From contig JAGZZT010000006.1 of the NCBI GenBank assembly GCA_018377235.1, forward strand, positions 62,001-126,000: a stretch of DNA of 64,000 nt. Direction: 5' to 3'. How positions within the stretch are numbered: the stretch's first letter is position 1; each line of letters begins with the position of its first letter. A program made the position numbers and the translations under genes. This document shows positions 33,982 to 42,078 of this stretch, piece by piece. Below the pieces are notes generated by a model. That model saw nothing but the letters and a program-made list of their open reading frames with translations, was not told the DNA's origin and did no database searches. Origin of the DNA: Clostridium sp. GTDB taxonomy: Bacteria; Bacillota; Clostridia; Lachnospirales; Lachnospiraceae.

Positions 33982-34779
33982 ATGAAAAAAATTGGTTTTA
34001 TTGGGATGGGAAATATGGGATATGCCATTTTAAGAGGACTGCTTCAGGTGTTTGACAAGGCAGATCTGATTTTGACAGATGCAAATCGCGAGAGAGTAAA
34101 GACAGTTTCTCAGGAGACGGGAGTGGAAGCGGCAGAAGATAATAAAACCTGCGCAGCTCAGGCAAAGTTTGTAGTTTTGGCAGTAAAGCCACAGTTTTAT
34201 CAGATGGTTCTCGATGATGTGAAAGAGGTTCTTCAAAAAGATCAGATTATTATTTCAATTGCTCCGTCTGTCACGATTTCAGACTTAAAGGATGCTTTGG
34301 GACAGGATATGAGAATCGTCAGAGCTATGCCGAATACACCGGCTCTGGTAGGAATGGGAGTGACTGGAGTCTGCTATGATAAACGGGAATTCAGCCAGGA
34401 GGAGGAGACAGTGATCCGCAGATTTTTTGAATCTTTCGGAACGATGGAGCTGGTAGAGGAGAGGCTGATCAATGCAGTTGTATGCGCCAGCGGAAGCTCC
34501 CCGGCATATGTTTATATGTTTATCGAGGCTTTGGCAGACAGTGCGGTAAAATATGGACTGCCCAGAGATACTGCTTATCGAATGGCGGCTCAGGCTGTGA
34601 TGGGAAGCGCAAAAATGGTTCTTGAGACAGGAGAACATCCTGGAACGCTGAAGGATCGTGTATGTTCTCCGGGAGGAACTACGATTGCAGCAGTATCTGC
34701 TCTGGAGGAGCACGGATTCCGCAGCGCGGTGATCAAGGCGGCTGATGCCTGCTATGAGAAGTGCCTGAATATGAAATAA
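33982..34779 (+). CDS. proC: Pyrroline-5-carboxylate reductase ProC
   Basis: A 265-residue enzyme for the last step of proline synthesis, reducing pyrroline-5-carboxylate with NAD(P)H. The Rossmann loop GFIGMGNMGYAI opens the protein. VKPQFYQMVL, VRAMPNTPALVGMG, GSSPAYVYMFIEALADSAVKYG and VCSPGGTTIAAVSALE are all diagnostic. GGAGG precedes the ATG. The nudix hydrolase gene follows after 24 bases. Confidence 0.96.
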   Translation: MKKIGFIGMGNMGYAILRGLLQVFDKADLILTDANRERVKTVSQETGVEAAEDNKTCAAQAKFVVLAVKPQFYQMVLDDVKEVLQKDQIIISIAPSVTISDLKDALGQDMRIVRAMPNTPALVGMGVTGVCYDKREFSQEEETVIRRFFESFGTMELVEERLINAVVCASGSSPAYVYMFIEALADSAVKYGLPRDTAYRMAAQAVMGSAKMVLETGEHPGTLKDRVCSPGGTTIAAVSALEEHGFRSAVIKAADACYEKCLNMK

Positions 34780-34803
34780 TAGAAGAGAAAGAGGGAAAGC
34801 CCT

Positions 34804-35394
34804 ATGGAGCAGAAACAAAGAACAGAACAGATGGAAACTGTGACAGAGATTCCTGTAAAGCGGGTCAATCGGGAGCTGAAGTATCAGGGAGCAATTCTGA
34901 AGGTATATCAGGATACCGTTCAGGTCAATGGACATGAGGCAAAGTGGGATTATATTCATCACAACGGCGCAGCAGCTGTAGTAGCTGTGACAAAGGAAGG
35001 AAAGCTGCTGATGGTGCGTCAGTACAGAAATGCCCTGGATCGCTACACTCTGGAAATTCCAGCAGGAGCGCTGGATTATCCGGAAGAGCCAAAGATTGAG
35101 TGTGCATACAGGGAGCTGGAGGAGGAAACTGGATTTAAGACAGAGCAGCTGGAATACCTTTTAAGCATTAATACGACGATTGCTTTTTGCGATGAGGCGA
35201 TTGATGTGTTTGTAGCCAAAGATTTGATTCCGTCAAAACAGCACTTGGATCCAGATGAGAACATCCAGGTAGAGGAATGGGAACTGGAGGATCTTTTGAA
35301 GCTGATTTACTGTGGAAAAATCACAGATGGAAAAACTGCGGCGTCTATTTTAGCCTATGCAGTGAAATATGGATGTCACAAAACAGAGAAATAG
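34804..35394 (+). CDS. Nudix hydrolase, ADP-ribose pyrophosphatase type
   Basis: A 196-residue nudix enzyme. The nudix box reads GALDYPEEPKIECAYRELEEETGF, shown here in two parts: G-x5-E as GALDYPEEP and REL-EE-TGF as YRELEEETGF (about residues 86-109). Tracts VRQYRNALDRYTLEIPAG and EEWELEDLL are typical of ADP-ribose pyrophosphatases (NudF). In Bacillus nudF stands next to spoIIM, and here the spoIIM-like gene follows by 57 bases, which supports the call. Confidence 0.92.
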   Translation: MEQKQRTEQMETVTEIPVKRVNRELKYQGAILKVYQDTVQVNGHEAKWDYIHHNGAAAVVAVTKEGKLLMVRQYRNALDRYTLEIPAGALDYPEEPKIECAYRELEEETGFKTEQLEYLLSINTTIAFCDEAIDVFVAKDLIPSKQHLDPDENIQVEEWELEDLLKLIYCGKITDGKTAASILAYAVKYGCHKTEK

Positions 35395-35451
35395 AATGTC
35401 TGTAGATAAAAACAGCGGCATAAGATAAAAAAAAGGAAAGCGGGACAAAAC

Positions 35452-36012
35452 ATGAAGCCACTTTTCAATACTCTTCGGAGCAGACCTTTTATGCCGCTGC
35501 TTTTTTGCCTGTCTCTGTCGGCACTGGCAGGAAGTCTGTGGTTTAACCGTCTGCCGGAGGAAATCAAAGAACAGTTGGGTATTTTAGGACAGATATGGAT
35601 GAATCAGCCAGAATGCAGAATAATGGCGGATAAAGGAGAGATATGTGCTGTATTCATAAGGCGGGCCAGTCAGGCGGTTGTCGTCTGGCTGGCGGGGATG
35701 ACGCCGTGCAGCCTGGTTGTATTATGCATGGAATCGACAGTTCTGGGATTTTCTATGGCTGCTGTGCTTTCTGCTCTCACAGCGAAGGCAGGTTTTTTTG
35801 CCCTTCCTGTGTTTCTTCTGGCGCTGTTTCCCCAGTGCCTTTTTTATGTACCCGTAGCGGCGGTTCTTTTGAGATGGGGGCTGAAGGAGGAGAAGAAGGT
35901 AAGAACAGCTGCCTTTTTGATCCTTCTGCTCCTCCTGGCGGCAGGCGCTGCTGCGGAAGTATGGCTGAATCCACAATGGATGACATGGATGGGAAAGATA
36001 TTTTTTTATTAA
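35452..36012 (+). CDS. spoIIM: Stage II sporulation protein M-like membrane protein
   Basis: A 186-residue integral membrane protein with about five predicted hydrophobic segments (MPLLFCLSLSALAGSLWF near the start; PCSLVVLCMESTVLGFSMAA; then three more to the C-terminus). SpoIIM is part of the DMP complex that drives engulfment in sporulation. Sequence match is modest to the eye, but size, membrane layout and the nudix-spoIIM-xerD order agree. The ribosome-binding site (AAAGGAAAG) is weak and distant. Confidence 0.75.
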   Translation: MKPLFNTLRSRPFMPLLFCLSLSALAGSLWFNRLPEEIKEQLGILGQIWMNQPECRIMADKGEICAVFIRRASQAVVVWLAGMTPCSLVVLCMESTVLGFSMAAVLSALTAKAGFFALPVFLLALFPQCLFYVPVAAVLLRWGLKEEKKVRTAAFLILLLLLAAGAAAEVWLNPQWMTWMGKIFFY

Positions 36013-36122
36013 AGAAGTACAGAAAAAATTCAATATCTTGCGTTGGTGAGGACGATAAAACAACATATTGTATGCTTTATGTCAATCCTTTGAAAATCCA
36101 GAGAAAAGTGGGAAAAATGTGT

Positions 36123-36151
36123 TTGATTTATAGGGAAATTACAGATATAAT
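36123..36151 (+). promoter_or_regulatory. xerD promoter
   Basis: TTGATT (36123-36128), 17 bp, TATAAT (36146-36151), 64 bases before the ATG. Confidence 0.7.
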
Positions 36152-36214
36152 GGTAGATACAAGCAAAATCTGCCTTGTTTTTTACAGCAATACAGAACGA
36201 TTAGGGGACGAAGT

Positions 36215-37093
36215 ATGTTTGATGAGATAGAGAGGTTTGCGATATATCTTCAGGATGTAAAACAGATGTCGCAGAATACGGTTCTCTCGTACCGACGCGA
36301 TTTACTGCAGTTTGCATCTTATATGGAAGATAGAGGAGTGAGGGAGGCTGGGAAAGTGACGAAGACCAGCCTGGATTCCTATATTCTTTTTTTAGAGAAG
36401 GAAGGAAAGGCGCCTACTACTATCTCTCGCATGCTGGCCTCGATCAAGGCATTTTTCCATTATGAATTTTCGGAGGGACATATTCGGAGAAATCCGGCAG
36501 ACTTATTGAGAGCACCTAAGATCGAAAAGAAGGCTCCAGCGATTTTAACGGTGGAAGAGGTGACCCGGCTGCTAGAGCAGCCGGCAGGCAGAAGTCCCAA
36601 GGAGATTCGTGATAAAGCAATGCTGGAGCTTCTCTATGCTACGGGAATTCGTGTTTCAGAGCTGATGAATCTCAGTTTATCCCATGTGAATATGACGATT
36701 GGATTTATTACGTGCAGCGACAGTGGCCGGGAAAGAACCATCCCCTTTGGCCGTGTGGCGAAGAAGTCTCTCGACGACTATATGAAGCATTCCAGGCCTG
36801 AGCTTTTAAAACAGAAAGAGTCTGAGTGGCTGTTTGTCAACTGCAGCGGGGGCCGTATGAGCCGGCAGGGCTTTTGGAAGATTTTAAAATATTATGGGGA
36901 AAAGGCGGGAATCCAGACAGACATTACCCCTCACACGCTCCGCCATTCCTTTGCAGCCCACCTTATCAGCAGCGGAGCCGATATGAAGGCGGTTCAACAG
37001 ATTTTAGGCCATTCAGATATGGCGACTACACAAATGTATGCTTCCTATGTGAGCAGCAAAAAAGAGAATAAAAGAGAAGAAAAAAAGGACTAA
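36215..37093 (+). CDS. xerD: Tyrosine recombinase XerD-like
   Basis: A 292-residue site-specific recombinase. The N-terminal core-binding domain (to about residue 95) is followed by the catalytic domain. Arg146 (TGIRVSEL), His240 and Arg243 (PHTLRHSFAAHL), His266 (LGHSDMATTQ) and nucleophile Tyr275 (MYASY) match the XerD spacing. The beta-hairpin Lys (usual GKGNKER) is not seen: the matching stretch is CSDSGRERTIP, with Asp169/Ser170 there. Neighbourhood (nudix, spoIIM) suggests the dif-resolving XerD. It has its own promoter and a strong terminator. Confidence 0.88.
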   Translation: MFDEIERFAIYLQDVKQMSQNTVLSYRRDLLQFASYMEDRGVREAGKVTKTSLDSYILFLEKEGKAPTTISRMLASIKAFFHYEFSEGHIRRNPADLLRAPKIEKKAPAILTVEEVTRLLEQPAGRSPKEIRDKAMLELLYATGIRVSELMNLSLSHVNMTIGFITCSDSGRERTIPFGRVAKKSLDDYMKHSRPELLKQKESEWLFVNCSGGRMSRQGFWKILKYYGEKAGIQTDITPHTLRHSFAAHLISSGADMKAVQQILGHSDMATTQMYASYVSSKKENKREEKKD

Positions 37094-37139
37094 CAGCGGA
37101 TCTGGTTATCGGAATGGGATAATCCGATCCGCTTTTATA
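37093..37139 (+). terminator. xerD terminator
   Basis: AGCGGATC with GTTATC pairs with GGATAAT and GATCCGCT, followed by TTTTATAG. Confidence 0.8.
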
Positions 37140-37166
37140 GTGGCAGAACATGGAGGAGGAAAATAA

Positions 37167-38933
37167 GTGAAAAAGGCAGGGGCATTTTTTTTAGCCGCAG
37201 CCGCAGTGGCAGCGGCAATTTTTCTGATACCTGTGCAGGAAAAAGAAAAATTTGGACAAGGGCAGATACATGGTGAAGCACATTTTGGGGGAGAGGAAAG
37301 GATTTTAACAGACGAGGAAGCTGCTCTGGCAGAAGGATGCCGGCAGGATTTAGAAGAGCTTTCAAAGTCAAAGGACAACAGAAATAACATAGATTTGTGC
37401 TGGAACATTGTATCACGGCTTTTTCAGGGACAGGAATCTATTTATATATCAGCACAGCTTCTGGAAGAATATGCAGAACGTACACGCGGGCTGACATCTG
37501 AAAGTCAGGTGAAACTGTATGGTAATATTGGGCAGCTGTATTTTCTCTCCGGTAGTTATGCATCGGCGCTATACTATTACTGGAGAGGTATTTACAAATT
37601 GGAGACAGAGCCATGGATTCCAGATAATGAGTTTTATCAGGCTAAATTTCTGTCAGCTGTCGGCGATACGTCTTACGCGCTTGAACAGTATGAAACAGCG
37701 ATAAAGCAGTACGGCCAGTCCTTAGAGATGTTTGAAGCATCTGGAAGGAGAGACAGCGCTGCAGAAAACAGTTTGTGCCTGATTAATAAGAGCGCTTCCC
37801 ATATTGAAATGGGACAGCTTTCGGAAGCTGCTTCCTGTCTGAAGCGTTTGGAGGAACTTCTGGAGATTCTTCCAGCAGGGCAGAGGGATGATATAGAAAT
37901 TTTGAAAAAGAATCAGCTGGCGCAGCTGGCAGCCAGGCAGAATGATTTGGATACAGCAGAGAAAGAGCTTAGGGAGGCATATCAGCTTCTTGAGTCAGAT
38001 ACAGAAGAGTATTCTCTTGGAAAAGAAATTTATCTTGATAATACGCGTGCTCAGCTATATCAGCGTGGAGAACAATATGAAGAAGCCTTGAAGCTGTATC
38101 AGAAAACGGCAGAAGCGTCTGAAAAACAGGGACTTGGACTGGAGGCAGAGATTTACTATGATATGTCAAAAATCTGCATGGAATTGGGAAAACAGGAGCA
38201 GTATGTCCAGTATATAGAGTTATATGCCGAAACTTTGAAGAAAAAGAATCAGGCTTTAAGTGAGGAATATGTGGATTACTCCCGCGGTTTATATGAGTGC
38301 AGCCGTCTGAAAAGAGAGAGATATTTGGGACGGATGGCAGCTGCTGCAGGAGGAACTATGGCAGTAATTCTGTTTTCAGGTTTTACATGGTTTCTGATTA
38401 AATGGAGAAAAAAGAGTGTTTTAGATCAGATGACCAGACTGTATACCAGAACATATCTGGATGAATATATGAAAAGAAATAAAAAGAAGCTTCTGAACCA
38501 TCCTCTTTCAGTTATTATGCTGGACATAGATTATTTTAAACAGTATAACGACTGCTATGGTCATTTGAAAGGAGATGCGGGAATCAAAACGATAGCGGAA
38601 ATTTTGATAAAGGCTGCAGGAAAAAACGGAAGGGCAGTTCGGTATGGGGGAGAAGAAATGCTGGTACTGCTTCCAAATTCAGATAAAGCATATGCAGAAA
38701 AAACGGCAGAGTGGATTCAGGCTGCTGTAAAGGAAGAAGAAATCCCACACTGCCGTTCAGAAGCTGCAAAATATTTAACCGTCAGTATGGGAATTTATAC
38801 AAAAGAATATCAAGGAGAGGATATTTTTGAACTGATCGGGAAGGCAGACGAGGCTCTCTATCAGGCTAAGGAAGCCGGACGAAACAGGTATTGTGTCAGG
38901 CAGCAGGATTTTTGTCAAAGTCCGGAAATTTAG
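37167..38933 (+). CDS. TPR-repeat membrane protein with GGDEF domain (diguanylate cyclase)
   Basis: A 588-residue protein from a GTG start after GGAGGAGG. A signal-anchor (FFLAAAAVAAAIFLIPV) is followed by an extracytoplasmic region of TPR-like helices (about 60-370; LYFLSGSYASALYYYWRG and YETAIKQYGQSLEMFE units). A membrane span is near residues 390-411. Then comes a GGDEF domain (about 420-580) with MLDIDYFKQYNDCYGHLKGD and the active-site loop RYGGEEMLVLLP at about 493. GGEEM in place of GGDEF may still be active. It would make c-di-GMP in response to an outside signal. It faces the sensor kinase gene convergently. Confidence 0.9.
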   Translation: MKKAGAFFLAAAAVAAAIFLIPVQEKEKFGQGQIHGEAHFGGEERILTDEEAALAEGCRQDLEELSKSKDNRNNIDLCWNIVSRLFQGQESIYISAQLLEEYAERTRGLTSESQVKLYGNIGQLYFLSGSYASALYYYWRGIYKLETEPWIPDNEFYQAKFLSAVGDTSYALEQYETAIKQYGQSLEMFEASGRRDSAAENSLCLINKSASHIEMGQLSEAASCLKRLEELLEILPAGQRDDIEILKKNQLAQLAARQNDLDTAEKELREAYQLLESDTEEYSLGKEIYLDNTRAQLYQRGEQYEEALKLYQKTAEASEKQGLGLEAEIYYDMSKICMELGKQEQYVQYIELYAETLKKKNQALSEEYVDYSRGLYECSRLKRERYLGRMAAAAGGTMAVILFSGFTWFLIKWRKKSVLDQMTRLYTRTYLDEYMKRNKKKLLNHPLSVIMLDIDYFKQYNDCYGHLKGDAGIKTIAEILIKAAGKNGRAVRYGGEEMLVLLPNSDKAYAEKTAEWIQAAVKEEEIPHCRSEAAKYLTVSMGIYTKEYQGEDIFELIGKADEALYQAKEAGRNRYCVRQQDFCQSPEI

Positions 38934-39958
38934 CGGCTGGCAGGCAGAGTCACGATAAAGGCAGAACCAATATCCAGCGTGCTTGATACAGTGATGGTTC
39001 CCTGGTTTAATTCAAGAATTCGTTTCACCATAGGCAGTCCCAGGCCGTTTCCGGGAGAAGAGTCCTTATCTTTACGGAAAAATTTGTCAAAAATATGGGA
39101 TAAGGTAGTTTCATCCATGCCAATACCTGTATCGGCGATAGTGATCTGCAGAGCATTATTTTGTTTTTTCAGAAGCACAGAGACAGTACCTCCTTTTAAT
39201 GTATACTGAATGGCATTGTGGAGAAGATTGACCCAGACCTGCATCATCATCTCCCCATTTCCGTAATACTCAGCCGGTTCCAGATCAATATCCAGCCCCA
39301 GCTGTTTTTTGTCCCATAGAGGCTCTAAAAGGAGTACAGCCTGGCGCAGCTGTTCGTCCAGAGAATATAATTTTTTATTGGTGACTATTTCCTGCTTTTC
39401 AAGCCTTGAGAGAGATAAAATATTGCCTGACAGGCTGGACAGCTGTCTCACACTGTCAATAATAATATGGATATATTCGTCCCGTTCCTCATCAGAGAGG
39501 CTGTGATCCTGGAGAAGGGTGGTATACCCTTCGATTGCGGCCAGAGGAGTCCGGAATTCATGACTGATATTGGAGGCAAAATCATTTCTCAGGGCTTCAA
39601 TGCTTCCAAGTTCCTGAACCATCTTATTAAAATGTCCGGCCAGCTCGTTCAGCTCAGGAGAGGAATAGTCTGTCTTCACCCTCACGGTGAAATCTCCTTT
39701 TGATACTTTTTTGATAGCGTCAATAAAGGTCATAATGGGAGATAAAAGAAAGTGATTTACCAGCCAGGTCAGAATTAAACCAGCCAGAAGACATTCTCCC
39801 AGAGTAGTCATCAAAGGAAAATAGGGGTTCGGTCCGTAGTGATTCGTCCGGCTGCTGAAATGGAACAAAATCCAGCCTACCAGGGCAGGAGTAATGGTAG
39901 TGCTGATTAAAATAATTAGAATAATATAAAATTTCAGAGGAGATACCGGACGCTTCAT
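38930..39958 (-). CDS. Two-component sensor histidine kinase
   Basis: A 342-residue membrane kinase. Two hydrophobic segments (about 10-30 and 45-70) enclose a very short external loop. A HAMP domain follows (NHFLLSPIMTFIDAIKKVSKGDF). The phosphoacceptor region is FASNISHEFRTPLAAIEGY, and the ATPase has DTGIGMD and GNGLGLPMVKRI. A short loop suggests intramembrane sensing, as in envelope-stress kinases of Firmicutes. It overlaps the response regulator stop by four bases. The stop overlaps the convergent GGDEF gene by four bases. Confidence 0.93.
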   Translation of the reverse strand: MKRPVSPLKFYIILIILISTTITPALVGWILFHFSSRTNHYGPNPYFPLMTTLGECLLAGLILTWLVNHFLLSPIMTFIDAIKKVSKGDFTVRVKTDYSSPELNELAGHFNKMVQELGSIEALRNDFASNISHEFRTPLAAIEGYTTLLQDHSLSDEERDEYIHIIIDSVRQLSSLSGNILSLSRLEKQEIVTNKKLYSLDEQLRQAVLLLEPLWDKKQLGLDIDLEPAEYYGNGEMMMQVWVNLLHNAIQYTLKGGTVSVLLKKQNNALQITIADTGIGMDETTLSHIFDKFFRKDKDSSPGNGLGLPMVKRILELNQGTITVSSTLDIGSAFIVTLPASR

Positions 39959-40632
39959 GATTCCTGCTTCACCACCTTATATCCAAGACCCCGGACCGTT
40001 TGAATTTGAAAATCATTACAGTCTTTCAAACGCTCTCTGAGACGGTTAATATGTACATCTACTGTTCTTTCATCAGAAGGGGAATCGATCCCCCATATTT
40101 CATCCATCAGCTGCCTGCGGGTAAATATTTTATTGGGATACGACATCAGCTTATAGAGCAAATAGAATTCTTTCTGCGGGAGAAGAGAAACTTCCTCGCC
40201 GCAGCGTACAGTCAGGGCATCATAATCAAGAGTTGTACTTCCGCAGGAAATTTTACGTTCTGTGGAAATTTTGGCCCGTTTCAGAAGGGCGCCGATCCGC
40301 AGTATCATTTCATTCACATCAATAGGCTTCACCATATAATCATCCGTTCCTGCCAGAAATCCTCTCTGCTTATCTTCAAACCTTTCTTTTGCCGTGATAA
40401 TCAGAATCGGCATAGTGTAGCCATGTTCCCGTAAAGTCTGAATCAATTCATAGCCGTCCATGCCAGGCATCATGATATCAGAAATAATTAAATCGATGTA
40501 TTCAGTATCCAGGATTTTCAGCGCGGTCATTCCAGTTTCTGCTGGCATGGCACAGTAGCCGTTGTGCATCAGAACTGTGCAGAACAGATTTCTCAGTTTT
40601 TTATCGTCTTCTACAACAAGAATGTTAAACAT
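39955..40632 (-). CDS. OmpR/PhoB family response regulator
   Basis: A 225-residue regulator. The receiver domain has acidic pocket VVEDDKK, phosphoacceptor Asp in DLIISDIMMPG, Thr/Ser switch region LIITAKE and Lys in VKPIDVNE. The C-terminal winged helix reads LPQKEFYLLYKL, RRQLMDEIWG, DERTVDVHINRLRERL and TVRGLGYKVV. The ATG at 40632 follows GAGGAGA; an upstream in-frame start at 40749 lacks one. It is divergent from the RND efflux operon whose promoter holds three phased repeats, its probable binding site. Confidence 0.95.
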   Translation of the reverse strand: MFNILVVEDDKKLRNLFCTVLMHNGYCAMPAETGMTALKILDTEYIDLIISDIMMPGMDGYELIQTLREHGYTMPILIITAKERFEDKQRGFLAGTDDYMVKPIDVNEMILRIGALLKRAKISTERKISCGSTTLDYDALTVRCGEEVSLLPQKEFYLLYKLMSYPNKIFTRRQLMDEIWGIDSPSDERTVDVHINRLRERLKDCNDFQIQTVRGLGYKVVKQES

Positions 40633-40754
40633 CTTCTTCTCCTCGCTTTGTCTGCTTCGCAGCTGTTTGTTTTTCTGCTGATGGAATATAGTATACCATG
40701 GGAATATTAAATTTGTATAAACAGCAGCAGGAAAACACAAAAGTTTCAAAATTA

Positions 40755-40809
40755 GTTTATGTTCGGTTTAAATTAAGTTTAAGTTCAATTAAAGGTAAAA
40801 TGGTATACT
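40755..40809 (+). promoter_or_regulatory. Response-regulator repeats and promoter of the RND efflux operon
   Basis: GTTTAT (40755), GTTTAA (40766) and GTTTAA (40777) are spaced exactly 11 bp apart. They run into the -35 zone of a promoter with TATACT at 40804-40809 and a poor -35 (AAGTTC). This is the layout of an activator-dependent promoter bound by an OmpR/PhoB-type dimer chain. Confidence 0.65.
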
Positions 40810-40892
40810 CCCTCTTAAAGAACTGGAAGTCTGATGAAGAATTCCAGAAAAGTAATTCCAGAAAAGTGAAGGAAGGAGAGAGGAGAATTGTG

Positions 40893-42065
40893 ATGGATAA
40901 ACGGGAAGGGAATAGAGAAATGTTAAGCCAGGCAGCCAGTTTACTGAAAAAGCACAGGAAAATTGTAATTCCGGCAGCTGTCCTGTTTACAGCAGCACTG
41001 GTATTTTTGTCTGGCAGAGGAGAAAAAAGAGGCGGAAAAGGCCCTGAGGAGATGAATCGGGAAAATCAGGTGACGGTGGTATCTGCAGAGCATCCGAAAA
41101 AGGGAACGATAGAGCTTGAAACCTCTGTGACAGGAACGATAGAGCCTGCGGATGTAGTCACTATTTATTCTAAAACATCAGGAGATGTGACTTCTGTGCA
41201 GGTAAAAGCGGGCGATATGGTAGAGCAAGGGCAGATTTTAGCTACCATAGACACAAAGCAGGTAGATTCCGCTAAAAATTCTATGGAGTCAGCCAGACTC
41301 ACATATGAGGAGGCGCAGAGTACCTTAAACCGCCAGCAGCTTCTCTACACAGGCGGAGATATTTCAGATCAGGAATACGAGCAGTATCAGAATCAGGCAG
41401 AATCAGCAAGACTTGCTTATGAATCGGCAAAAATGACGTATGAAAATCAGGTAGAATACAGTACAATTACTGCTCCTATTGCGGGAAAGGTGGAAAGCTG
41501 TTCTATTGAAGTATTTGATACAGTGGGAAGCAGCACACAGCTCTGTGTTATTTCGGGAGAAGGCGCCCAGACTTTGAAATTTTATGTAACAGAGAGGGTA
41601 GCAGAAAACCTGGCCGCAGGAGATGGGCTGAGAGTAGAAAAGGACGGGAAAAGTTACAGCGGGATGATTACAGAGGTAAGCGGGATGGTCGATTCTTCCA
41701 CAGGAATGTTTGAGGCGAAAGGGAGTGTAAGCAATGCGGAATCTATACCAGCAGGAAGTGTGGTAAAGATTTATCTTACCTCTGAAAAGGCGGAAGATGT
41801 TATGACAGTACCTGTGGATGCAGTTTACTTTGATGGGGGTGTAGGAAACGTATATATTTACCAGAATGGAACCGTTCACAAACAGGAAGTAGAAGTAGGG
41901 ATTTTTGATTCTGAACTGGCTGAAATTCAGTCTGGACTTTCAGATAGTGATTTGGTTATCAGTACGTGGAGTTCTGAACTTTATGAAGGAAGTACTGTAA
42001 GGCTGAAGGAAGAAGAGACAGAATCTGCCGAAGAAACTACAGCTTCTTCGGCAGAACAGCGGTAG
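40893..42065 (+). CDS. RND efflux periplasmic adaptor-like (membrane fusion) protein
   Basis: A 390-residue HlyD/AcrA-type adaptor. One N-terminal membrane segment (IVIPAAVLFTAALVFLSG, about 26-44) anchors it. A lipoyl half-domain follows (VTGTIEPADVVTIYSKTSGD, VKAGDMVEQGQILATID), then a short coiled-coil hairpin rich in Ala, Glu and Gln, and the second lipoyl half (YSTITAPIAGKVESCSIE). A beta-barrel and membrane-proximal domain complete it. The start follows AGGAG; much longer in-frame extensions contain the promoter. First gene of the efflux operon. Confidence 0.92.
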   Translation: MDKREGNREMLSQAASLLKKHRKIVIPAAVLFTAALVFLSGRGEKRGGKGPEEMNRENQVTVVSAEHPKKGTIELETSVTGTIEPADVVTIYSKTSGDVTSVQVKAGDMVEQGQILATIDTKQVDSAKNSMESARLTYEEAQSTLNRQQLLYTGGDISDQEYEQYQNQAESARLAYESAKMTYENQVEYSTITAPIAGKVESCSIEVFDTVGSSTQLCVISGEGAQTLKFYVTERVAENLAAGDGLRVEKDGKSYSGMITEVSGMVDSSTGMFEAKGSVSNAESIPAGSVVKIYLTSEKAEDVMTVPVDAVYFDGGVGNVYIYQNGTVHKQEVEVGIFDSELAEIQSGLSDSDLVISTWSSELYEGSTVRLKEEETESAEETTASSAEQR

Positions 42066-42078
42066 GAGGATGCAGAAT

